Of a stretch of DNA of 64,000 bases, positions 55,184 to 64,000 are shown piece after piece; position 1 is the first letter of the stretch, and each line of letters begins with the position of its first letter. The translations under genes were made by a program, and so were the position numbers. This DNA is from Linum tenue. Its lineage: Eukaryota > Streptophyta > Magnoliopsida > Malpighiales > Linaceae. Where the stretch lies: assembly GCA_946122785.1 (NCBI GenBank), contig CAMGYJ010000004.1, positions 18,622,150-18,686,149 on the forward strand, read 5' to 3'. The notes beneath the pieces are model-generated. The model saw nothing but the letters and a program-made list of their open reading frames with translations, did no database searches and was not told the origin of the DNA.

Positions 55184-57250
55184 GTAACACCATACCTTGT
55201 ACATTTCAGCTAATCAAATTATTCATATAATTTTAGCAGAATATAGCACAGGTGTTACATTAATTCACAAAATTAACCCAATTAAAAATCGACATGAATT
55301 ACTCGCGTAATGGACTAACAGTTCTTACAATTAAACATGCATCATAATTAACACAATGTTACGAATCATAATTATTACTACATACTGATGTGCAAAATTG
55401 AAGTTGTAAATTTAGAATGCCCTAGGGTTGTATTCTATAAGTGCTTCTAATGAATAACTACTCATACCATACCATCTATTACTCACACAAAACTAAGAGA
55501 AGAATTTAGGGGTTTTCATTCAACTAACAAGCAAGGAAAAGTAAAGCAAGAATAGTAAAGTTGTTTAGAGCTTTTTGATTTATAGATGCATAAAAGTAAA
55601 GATACGTTATTGTAAAAGAAGGTGAATTTTGAGTTTTATCATGCATACTTAGGCTCAATCATATTATGCATCAATGACTCATATATAACATCACTATATC
55701 CTTTTCACCAAGACCAATCTCTAACCTTGCATGCGTTTCTCATGATAGAGATTTAACTAGCTAATGCGTGCTTTAGTTTCATATTATTACATAATTAATG
55801 AAGAACAATGAAGTTAGGATATCACATGATTAAGTTATGAGCCATAATCGATGGTCTATAGCATTGATGATCTAACAATCAAGCATTGATAATACTTGAG
55901 GTATAAATGATTGATCATTCCCTCTATACTCATGTAGCATCAATGAGATATCATTAGAGGGTAATTTCTCAATAACCTAGATGATACTAAACATAATGTA
56001 TATCTTAGCACACTATAGGATCATAAGGATCAAAGATAAAGAAGCATTCATACAAGATTAACAACAATGATCATCATATAAGCATAAAAAGCCAAGCATC
56101 CATGAGCAACATTTGGGCCAGTTGATGGGCCGTCGATGGTTCTTCCTTCATCTTGGGCCGAGTCTTTCTCCACTAGGCTTCTCTTGGCCTCATATTGTGA
56201 TTACTAGTAGGATTCTTTGTCACTAGACCTCGTCTTTATCATGAAAGCTACATATTATTCTCTTTATATCTCCTTTGGTCCTCCAAAGTTCTTCAATGCT
56301 TGATCCAAGTTTTCTTAGGTTGCTTTGTACCTTGGAAACCATAAAAAAATACCAAACATGCATAAGAGAGTAAAAAAAACATAACTTAAGTCTACTAAAG
56401 GCTCTTTGATCAAATAGTTATGATTTAAATAAGAAATACGAGTCAAAAGACTAAAGATACATTGATAGAAGTGGAAAATCTATAAAAAAAATGAGAGTTA
56501 CAAACACTATAAATAAATTGTCATCACTTACACTAATACACATATATATTCACAAAAAACCTCCCACACCCGTGCATGCCACATTCTCTATACAAGGCTA
56601 GTATGTACATGTAATAGATTCTCAAAACATTTTCACAAAATGGCGTGGCTCATTGACCAAAATCTCGAGTAGTTGTCCAAGCACAAAATATTTGGAAACC
56701 ATACCTCATCTCAAATTCAACTTGTGGCTATACCCACTCCTGTGCAACTAGCTACTTTAGTTGTTGATGATTTGCATACACATAGCATAAGTAGAGTAGA
56801 AGAATAAAAGTGGACTAGCTCATAGTTGAGTGAGAAATCATCGTATCGTGAGTTGATAACAAAGCAAACATCTACCATACATATAAAAATCAAGCTATAA
56901 CACTATGAGAACATCTCAGCCATCCCAACATCCCAATAGGAAAATCACTCTACCACCTCGACTTACTAATAAGCATCTTTTCATGTTTTAATTATCAGTG
57001 CCTAACTACTCCCATGCTAATACATAATGGAAAACATACCCAACATCCTATCATATTGGTCATACCCAACACTTATGAAGGTGTGGTCGTATCCGACACC
57101 ACTCTGGGTGTCATCATACCTGACATCGCTTTGGCCCGTGGTCAATTTTGACACCTAGCAGAGAAACTCCAATTATGGGATTCTAACAATATTCCTTGAG
57201 TTTCTAGAGGTTATGGGAGAAAGATAATCTCTTGCACCAATTTCGAAGAT
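55184..57250. other. Probable decayed LTR and AT-rich sequence
   Basis: The first part must be the LTR of the gag relic to its left, starting tgtaacacc, but I cannot place its far end. The rest is AT-rich, without coding similarity. Short direct repeats of a cataccc-acat type occur at 57030-57140. Confidence 0.4.
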
Positions 57251-57323
57251 TATCGTCGAGTTGCCTAAACCCGTGCATACTGTAAATTTTTTTAGTGAAA
57301 AGCCTCATGCTTAATAGACGAAG

Positions 57324-57680
57324 ATGGAGATCATACCTCCCTACATGCATCTCCTAGTACTATATAAGCTTCCTGTTCCAGGGCACTTCACTATCTCATG
57401 CCTCCATAATGATTTGCATGTGACCGATGCTCTTATCGGCATTGATTCCAGCCTCAATACTATATCATATTATGTGTATAAGTCACTAGATCTAAAAAAT
57501 GTAAAGGAGAGAGCCATCGAGATTAATCTACAAAACACCATTTGTCATCGTAGAGGGATGGTCAAGGATATTCTAGTCGCGATTGAACCTTTCTTCTCTC
57601 TTGACTTTGTGGTAATCGATAATGTTGGAGGTAGAGGTTCCAAATTTAGATGCCATTACTTTCATCCTCCGAAGCATTGA
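57324..57680 (+). pseudogene. Decayed gypsy aspartic protease
   Basis: An open frame of 118 codons. LPVPGHFTISCLHNDLHVTD, then SYYVYKSLDLKNVKERAIEI, HRRGMVKDILVAIEPFFSLD and FVVID follow the course of retropepsins of Athila/Tat-like elements. The active-site aspartate and its neighbours are changed: ALIGIDSSLN stands where DLGAS-type residues are expected. It would be inactive. No gag or RT lies next to it. Confidence 0.6.
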
Positions 57681-57927
57681 TTGATATTCCTTCACATTTA
57701 ATCACTTTGATAATCACCAATGCAGAGCATATGATCATCATATCTAATCTGATAAACAATGAAGGGAATGTATGTTGATGGTTTTGAGATGGTTATATTA
57801 CGTGTGCTTTATCTTCATGACATATGATTTTGATCTTTGCATAAGAGTATGAATGGATTGAGCTTTGTGCCTCTTTACTTGTGCCTTTATGCCTTTGCAA
57901 GTTTTTGATTTGGTGGTTCGCTTTATT

Positions 57928-58290
57928 TGTAACATCCCAAACCTTTCCTGACGAAGATATTTGTCCGCTTTGGGGCCAAAACGTCATGCTTTTTGTCTCG
58001 GGGTGCATATCAAGGTGATTTCTAATAAGGTCACCCATCCTTGCAGTGCTTCACAGTGAGCACGTTTAACTTCGGAGTTCTTACAAGAACTCTTCCATTT
58101 CACATAAAAAACATGTCTTGTCAATTAAGGTATGTTTTTTACTTATAAATAATGGATCTCTCACGTGCTTTGTCGATGTGGCATTTTTCTAAGGTGTTAC
58201 ATACACCCCCCTTTGGGACTCAACATCCTCGTTGGGGTTTGCCCAACATCATTCAAGAGGGACGCAGAAAGGCTCTGATATCACTTGTAC
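57928..58290 (-). mobile_element. Cassandra TRIM, minus strand: 3' LTR plus internal region
   Basis: A complete LTR (complement of 57928-58201, 274 bp) starts tgtaacacc and ends gatgttaca. It contains the 5S-derived block (aactccgaagttaaacgtgc, then ggatgggtgacctt). Upstream on the minus strand are a purine tract (aaaggggggt) and the primer site tgatatcagagcc (complement of 58271-58283). Where the 5' LTR should follow, a U6-like sequence begins instead. Confidence 0.85.
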
Positions 58291-58366
58291 CAATACAAAC
58301 AAGATTAGCATGGCCCCTACGTAAAAATGACACGCATAAATCGAGAAATGGTTGAAATTATTTTTA
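58291..58366 (+). pseudogene. U6 snRNA-like 3' segment
   Basis: agattagcatggcccct, atgacacgca and aaatcgagaaatgg occur in order, as in the central and 3' part of plant U6 snRNA, ending in a T-rich stretch. The 5' stem-loop of U6 is missing and weak similarity runs a few bases left into the Cassandra primer region. No upstream sequence element or TATA of a U6 gene is present. It is a retro-copied fragment bounded by two Cassandra pieces. Confidence 0.85.
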
Positions 58367-58595
58367 TGTAACACCTTAGGCAAATACCACATCGACAAAG
58401 CACGGGAGAGCCATTATTCATAAGTAAGAAACGGACATTAACTGACAAGACGTGTTTTAGGGTGAAATTGAAGATTTATTGTAAGAACTCCGAAGTTAAA
58501 CGCGTTTTTACTATAGAGCACTACAAGGATCAGTGACCTTATGGGACGTCACCTTGATATGCACCCCAAGGAAAAAACGGTGAGGGTCCGTGCCG
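58367..58595 (+). mobile_element. Cassandra LTR, plus strand, truncated
   Basis: Starts tgtaacaccttaggcaaat directly after the U6 T-run and keeps the 5S-like block (aactccgaagttaaac, then caccttgatatgcacccc). It loses similarity near 58595, before the LTR end. It faces away from the minus-strand Cassandra across the U6 segment. Confidence 0.8.
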
Positions 58596-58619
58596 ACACT
58601 AGGAGTTGAAACCCCATGG

Positions 58620-58871
58620 CCACCAGGTGGGCGGATTCCAGCTTGCTTGCCACAAAGGGATTCGTGAAAAATGACACCGGCGAAAATGGAATAGAAGCGT
58701 AGGGATGGACACTGCTTCAACTGCGATGAGAGGTACAATGCGGGCCACCAATGTGTTAAGGGGCATATAATGTTACTAGTGGGCAACTGGGAGGATGAAG
58801 CGAAGGAATTGGCGGTGAAGGAAGGGAAGGAGTCTGAGAAGAATTACAAGTTGGCCTTAAGGGGAGTGGAT
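58620..58871 (+). pseudogene. Ty3/gypsy gag zinc-knuckle remnant and polypurine tract
   Basis: The plus strand reads GHCFNCDERYNAGHQCVKGH, a CCHC knuckle of the type used by plant chromovirus-like gag proteins, then WEDEAKELAVKEGKESEKNY. It ends in the purine tract aaggggagtgga (58858-58869), directly before an LTR. RT, RNase H and integrase, which should lie between the knuckle and the LTR, are absent, so this is a deletion derivative. Confidence 0.75.
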
Positions 58872-59752
58872 TGTTAGAAACCCAGTTTCTAGCCGTTTTT
58901 TAGATTTGGACTTATTTTTTGGCTAAATTACACGTTTGATCACCCAAATTACATAAATATTCCATGTTTTCCACCTAAATTACTTTTTCTTTCTTATTCA
59001 CCTCAAACTTTACGAATTGTTTCATTGTTAGTCATCGCCTGTCAGTCTCCATCAGAATTCGTTAACTCCGTTAGTTTTTTGATGACGTGGCAAACAGAAC
59101 TGCTAACAGACCGTTAAGTTACTACTGTGTCAATTTAAAAAAATAAAAAATAAACAATAATTATCTAACACTATCGCTCTCATTGTGTTGTCACAAGTGT
59201 CTCTCATGTTCGGGTCGGATCAAACAAAATCTTTGATGATGCCACTAATTTCTTCAACCTTGAGCTGAAACAAAACATCACTAACAGATTAGCAAAAAAA
59301 AAAAAAAAAAAAGCTTCAATTCAATAGCGCCACAAGTAGCATAGCTTTCCTCTGGGCAATGAATGAACCCCTGATCAGTTCATCTTCACTTAAAACTTAG
59401 CATCACCAACAGATCGCTATTAATGAAAAAAAACCCAAATAAAATCTCACTACACCCAGTTAATCTATCCCCCATGCCCAAACCAAGGGAGATGAGATCC
59501 CCAAGCTGAATACCCAGATCATAAAAAGCAGCTCAAAAGCTATAAATTTGAAGTGAACCCAATTCAAACGAAGCACAGGTGAAGCAGGATCCACAGCTTT
59601 CTCAACCATATCCAATCCATCAACCGGTCAAAAACCAAACAAACCCTCGACAAACAAATAATAAGAACATCAGTATTACCCCAAATCCAAAAATGAAGAA
59701 AACTTGTGGGAATCATATGGATGGAAGCAAAGAGAAAGAAGAAACAAAAAAC

Positions 59753-59976
59753 CTGAGGGAAGTTGGCGCTCTGGCCCAAACGTTGCCGTTGATGCCGGCG
59801 ATGGCTGCAACAGAGAGGTAGTTTCTCTCGATTTTCTTATCTATGAAGACAATAGAGACTTGGATCACATATTGCCTTAAATCGATGAGACCCTTTACAT
59901 ATCGCGCTGAATCGACATCAGAGACTGAGTTTCCGGAGGAAAGAACATAAGCTAAGGAGGAAGAAGAGCTCGACAA
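59753..59976 (-). pseudogene. Profilin-like first exon captured by the long-TIR element
   Basis: The minus strand contains YLSVAAIAGINGNVWA followed, after a one-base shift, by QSANFPQ and then a gt dinucleotide at 59752-59751. Plant profilins have a closely similar segment at the end of exon 1, with an intron at this position. The upstream part (LRQYV) may correspond to the profilin N-terminus but is poorly kept. The later profilin exons are absent. The frameshift excludes an intact product. The family call is from recall of the motif and needs a search. Confidence 0.45.
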
Positions 59977-60213
59977 ACGAAAAGCAATGGTCGGGAAGGC
60001 GAAGAAGACGAGGGAGGGGAAGAAGTGGCCCTGATTTTTGTCTTTGTTTGATTATTTAAATTGACATGTCATTAAGTTAACAGTCTAATTAGCATTCTCG
60101 TTTGCTAAGTCATCAAAAAACTGACGGAGTTAACGGAGTATGATGTTCGGTGGCTACGGTGAAACAATTCGTAAAGTTAGTGGCGAATAAGAAAGACAAA
60201 TAATTTGGGTGGT

Positions 60214-61842
60214 TGATGCAGGTTCAATTGTACACATTTTACCCCTCATATCTTGATAGTTTGGCATTGCATTTCATCGCCCCTCAACATATTTCACGCT
60301 AGGTTGTGCTTGTTTTGATACATTTCAGGTCCTAGCACGTGTGGAAGGGTCGAGGACGAGTTTCGGGACGATTGGAGGTTGAAAAGCGCAGAAACCGAAG
60401 AAAAGTATGAAGTTCGTGACAATTTCCCCGTGACCGTGAAGCGCGGCCACCCAGGAAAGCAGCCGCAATTCACGGTCCAAGAAGTGAGTTCACAGTCGCC
60501 AGGACCGTGAATTGGAACCACAAAACGTGAACCGAAGGGAGTCCAGAGAGGTTGACACCCACCCAGTTCCCGGTCGTAAGACCGTGAACTGAAGCCATGG
60601 ACCGTGAACTGATCAAATGAAACAACGCGTTTTGGGTTGTGTTCACGGTCCCTGCCTGATGTTCACGGCTATGAACTGGGACCGTGAACTAGGCGCGACT
60701 GGGTATAAATAGAGAGCTGAAAGGAGGAAGAAAGGGGGCTTTTTTAGGTTTTTAATTTTCAGAATAAAAGGGGATTTTCTAGGGAGAGATTAGGGTTTCC
60801 TATTTCAATTCTAGAGAGAGAAAGGGTCATTCAAAGGAGGAAAAGGAGATTAGGCTTGCCCTAAGCTAGAGGAGTAAAGATTTTTACCTCTCAAGTGAGA
60901 TTCATGCAAGGAGGAAGGAAGATTGTCATCTCTTCATGGTTCTTTCTCTCCTTTTTCTTGTTTTCCTTTGCCTAGCTATGGAATAGCCTACCTATTCACT
61001 TGGGTGTTGTGAACCTAGCTTGGAATATGTGATATATTGTATTAATTGAATGCTTTGTGTGTGGGTTTGTGTTTAATGAAAAGTTTGAGGTATTTTCATG
61101 ATGGTTGGGTTGTGTTCTTCATTTTTCATTACTTTGCGAATTTGACCTAGGTAGAGGGAATTCCCCTTGTTGTTAGGAGGCTTTGAAGCTGGATTCCTTG
61201 GCCAACTTAGTCACCTACCTAGGGAAAATTAGGGGAAACCTCAAACTTTGATTTAGCACTTTAACTTGGGTGTTACTTTTCCTTCCGGATTAAGTTCCGA
61301 GGGATTTGTTCTTGCAACCCTTAGTTTTATCGGTTAAGAGAGCCAGGACTTCTAGTTTATTGTTGCAATCTTTAGCCGAAAGGTTAAGAGAGCTAGACTC
61401 CCTAGTTTATTATAGAAATCAATAATCCAGTGATTGAGAGAGCTAAGGTTCCTAGCTTAATCGTTTTCCTTAACCGATTGATTAAGAGAGTGAGGTTTCC
61501 TTCACTTGTTACGCCCTCCTACGGTGTATTAAACACACCTCCACACATTTGCATTCGATTTGGCTGATCTTGATATGTAGCTAGGGAGAGCAATACCTGG
61601 GTGGACGCTTCTCTCATTGGGACAATCTCGATTTACTTTACTTGCTTGTTTTCATTTGTAGTTTTCTTAGTTTTAAACCCAAAAACGTTTGCTAGATAAC
61701 AAACTAAGCGATTGAAGTAGGGGTACATGGACTGGCCCGGGTTTGACAATTAAAACATACTTTCCCTATACTGCACCTGACTAGAGTTTAAAAACTTGGG
61801 CTCTAGTCGGAATTAATTCGCGATGTAGTTTCGAGCGTGTCA
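60214..61842 (+). mobile_element. Solo LTR of an Athila/Tat-like family, second copy
   Basis: 1,629 bp, tgatgcagg to gcgtgtca, with 5-bp flanks gtggt (60209-60213) and gtggc (61843-61847). It lies in the right arm of the long-TIR element. It is homologous to 26597-27954 and longer, with more sequence after the promoter. Its tail resembles the Athila-type LTR end. Confidence 0.85.
60412..60690 (+). promoter_or_regulatory. U3 inverted-repeat cluster, motif type D, with TATA box
   Basis: Many gttcacggtc and gaccgtgaac half-sites, ending about 12 bp before gggtataaatagag (TATA at 60703-60711). It occupies the same place as the cluster in the solo LTR at 26820-27046. Confidence 0.65.
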
Positions 61843-62313
61843 GTGGCAAACGTGAAAGATTTATGTAATTCAAGTGACCGAACGTGTAATTTAGCCCCTT
61901 TTTTTTGTTTATTATTAGGCATTATATTGTGAGTTTTGGATGATATTTTTGGGTTTTTTGGATTATTAGGGGTTAATTGTTATTATTATTTTGGATAGTT
62001 ATAGGGGATTTATAGGATTATATATTTTGTAATAGCGGTGTTATTCAAATTAAGCAATTAGAGAACATAATTTCTTAAATCTTAATCTCTCTCTCTCTAT
62101 ACTCAACTCGACTGAACCCTCTCTTTTCCCCTTGCTGCCATTGGCTCTCCTTCTCCCAAGGGGTTCAAACTTCTTGCTTCTTCCTCAAATCTCCATTCCC
62201 TAATCCCCAATTCTTCTACCCCAAATCCCTAGATTCTATCCCCTATCTCATTTATCAATCGATTCCCAATCCGTGAACCCTAAACGAACAAGCATAGATC
62301 AAGATTTCTAATA

Positions 62314-62642
62314 ATAAGGCAAAAACAACGACATCGAACAATAGTTGAAACCATAAGCAACAAAGTATGAACAACAACAGAACAAGAACTTGAAGAAGCT
62401 ATTGTCTCCCAACTTCGACTTTCATTTCCTTCGACTTGTTTAGCACTCTCTACTGTCTATCTGTGATGCAAAATTGTTCATGGAATCCTTTTTGGCAAGG
62501 AATCAACACAAATAATAGCCGAAGAAATTAAAACAAGACTGCATCGCATTGGCTGTAGGAGTAACGCACTCTATGTTTCTTTATTTTAGTCTACTTAGTG
62601 TTTTCTTAGTAGCGGTAACAACATCTATTTCACATGGAATAA
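62314..62642. other. No recognisable gene
   Basis: Spacer between the gypsy LTR and the LINE end. Nothing recognised. Confidence 0.5.
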
Positions 62643-64000
62643 CTATTTTATTTTATTTTATTTTATGAATAAGCAGATTTATTCCATCAAAGTACAATCA
62701 TTACAACAATCCAACATACATCATCACATTCTGCCTCTACTTCATCCTACAATTTTCTTACAATGAAATACAAAAACACTACTGGACTTAGTTACAGGAA
62801 CCAAAGCTTCTTCCTCTCTACTTCTAAACTTAGCTACAGATTGCCCACTATCAGGTCCTCCATTGTATTCCTCATTGTGGTGATGAAGCCTGCTGCATTT
62901 AGAGACTTCTTCTCATACACCCTACAACATCTCTCCCTCCAAATCTCACTAATCATCAAATTCCAAAGCAATCTGCCCATGCAGCATCCCTGCAACATTC
63001 CTACTACTTCCTGCAATCCAGCATCCCATCCTACTCGAGGATGATAACCCCAGTTTGTTGGAAAGACAACTCTGACAACCTCCTGTACATATGGACACTC
63101 AAAATAGATGTGATCCCTGGACTCTTCATGCCCCAAACATAAAGGACATTTGTTAACTACCTCTGCCTGCCATTTCTTTATTTTGTCAAAGGTAGAGATT
63201 CTGTTAAGAGTGACAAGGCAAGTGATCAGGGAGTTCTTAGGGATGAGGATTGGCCTCCAAATCAGCTTAGACCATGCCTTCTCTTCTTGTTTAGGCCTGA
63301 ACTGCTCCCATACAAGCTTAATACTGTATTTAACCATCAGCTTCCCTTCCCAGCACACCCCAACTCTTGTCTTGACTAGCCAACCCTGAACTTGACTCCT
63401 TAATTTCAGAACTTTGTTCCACAACAAGGCTCCTAGGGTACTCAATTCCCAGATGCTAACATTTCTCAGCCTGTATTCCTTGAGCCATGCATGGTTTACT
63501 GATCAGATAGGACATTCTAGATATGCCTTACTAGGCAAGCTTTGTTCCAGCTATGCAGATTATTAAACCCTAGTCCCCCCTCCCTCTTTGGCAAGGCCAC
63601 TATCTTCGATGTTACTATAGCTTTTCCTGTTTCTGAGCCCCATAGAAAAACAGAACACTTCTTCTTAATTTCCTTGATCACCTTCTTGGGCAATTGGAAG
63701 ACCATCATCCAGAATTGGGCTATGCTAGCTAGAACTGAAGTCACTAACTGAAACTTCCCTGCATAAGAAAGTGTCAGAGCTTGCCATCCTTTGATTCTTT
63801 TCAAGATTCTATCTACTTGAGCTTTGCAGTCACCAGCCTTCAACTTCCCTGCTATCAACGGTACTCCAAGAAATCTGACAGGTAATCTGCCTTCCTGAAA
63901 CCCTGAGTGGCTGATGAGTTCTGCTTTCAACTCCTTCTCTACCCCAGCACAAAGCAACTCACTTTTTTGTGGGTTACATTTAAGTCACAAGATCCAGTAG
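62643..64000 (-). pseudogene. LINE 3' part: RT C-terminus, zf-RVT and A-rich tail
   Basis: The minus strand enters from the right edge with RT C-terminal sequence (PVRFLGVPLIAGKLKAGDCK, then LSYAGKFQLVTSVLASIAQF and VALPKREGGLGFNNLHSWNK), broken by stops at about 63500, then the zf-RVT domain (KYSIKLVWEQF, KCPLCLGHEESRDHIYFECP) to 62834. After about 160 bp of 3' untranslated sequence it ends in (taaaa)n at 62666-62643, a LINE tail. The 5' part lies outside the window. It is a different LINE from that at 18-30 kb. Confidence 0.88.

Larger units (their letters stand above)
58921..61896. mobile_element. Long-TIR (Mutator-like) element with captured exon
   Basis: Terminal inverted repeats of about 185 bp begin ggctaaattacacg on both sides. 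Shared inner blocks include tttacgaattgtttca and gttttttgatgac. The right arm is split by the solo LTR at 60214-61842. Long arms and lack of transposase fit a non-autonomous Mutator-like element. A convincing 9-bp duplication is not seen because both flanks are T-rich. The interior 59120-60050 carries a profilin-like exon. Confidence 0.7.
58872..62313 (+). repeat. Gypsy 3' LTR, split by a nested transposon
   Basis: Starts tgttagaaa at 58872 and ends tttctaata (62305-62313), a near-perfect inverted terminal pair. The segment 58921-61896 is inserted DNA; the LTR proper is about 465 bp (58872-58920 plus 61897-62313). A CT-rich leader with (ct)n near 62085 lies in its second part. Confidence 0.7.

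Noticed and set aside
58291..58366. Functional U6 snRNA gene
   Set aside because: The 5' stem-loop and the upstream promoter elements are absent, and the segment is bounded directly by Cassandra sequence.

Overview
This is a 64-kb piece of a plant nuclear genome, most probably from a eudicot. It has no recognisable intact host gene and consists almost entirely of nested and broken transposable elements. The plant assignment rests on Athila-like Ty3/gypsy elements primed by tRNA-Asp, a Ty1/copia element, a CACTA (En/Spm) element with TNP2 and Transposase_24 genes, MuDR and hAT transposase remnants, Cassandra TRIMs with 5S-derived LTRs, and L1-type LINEs with DUF4283 and zf-RVT domains. The species cannot be named from the sequence.

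Layout. 1-5.3 kb: a Mutator-type MITE with a perfect 9-bp duplication, an old LINE fragment, a small non-autonomous LTR element joined in tandem through one LTR, and a Cassandra TRIM. 5.9-15.9 kb: a CACTA element with matching 3-bp duplications, carrying a decayed Transposase_24 gene (minus) and the C-terminal half of TNP2 (plus). A 2.3-kb copia element with an inverted gag-protease block sits in its left end. 17.4-30.5 kb: an L1-type LINE (plus) broken by three later insertions: an Athila-like element (E1, 18643-25641), a solo LTR (26597-27954) and a hAT-like element (29108-30328). 30.5-47.6 kb: a mosaic of a near full-length Athila-like element (E2, minus strand, with gag, protease, RT, RNase H, integrase and a third ORF), a fragment of another Ty3/gypsy element (E4), and the 3' part of a third Athila-like element (E3). 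A hAT MITE sits in the E2 RT gene. 47.6-53 kb: a hAT transposase C-terminus, then a MuDR-type transposase (minus) with another hAT MITE inside it. 54-64 kb: decayed Ty3/gypsy gag and protease pieces, two head-to-head Cassandra LTRs with a U6 snRNA-like segment between them, a gypsy LTR split by a long-TIR element with a profilin-like exon, which is itself split by a solo LTR, and finally an antisense LINE.

No gene system here looks functional as a unit. The most interesting content is non-coding. The three Athila-like elements share a small structured element seen five times, with a conserved core and base-paired stems that change together. They also share a hairpin just after the pol stop and a second polypurine tract. 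Their LTRs carry family-specific clusters of short inverted repeats in the same upstream position, and E2 holds a second copy of such a cluster followed by a TATA box, placed upstream of its third ORF with plausible splice sites. E1 and E2 share a TAG codon between a 69-codon leader and gag. The U6/5S-TRIM junction and the inversion at the copia primer binding site look like reverse-transcription template switches.
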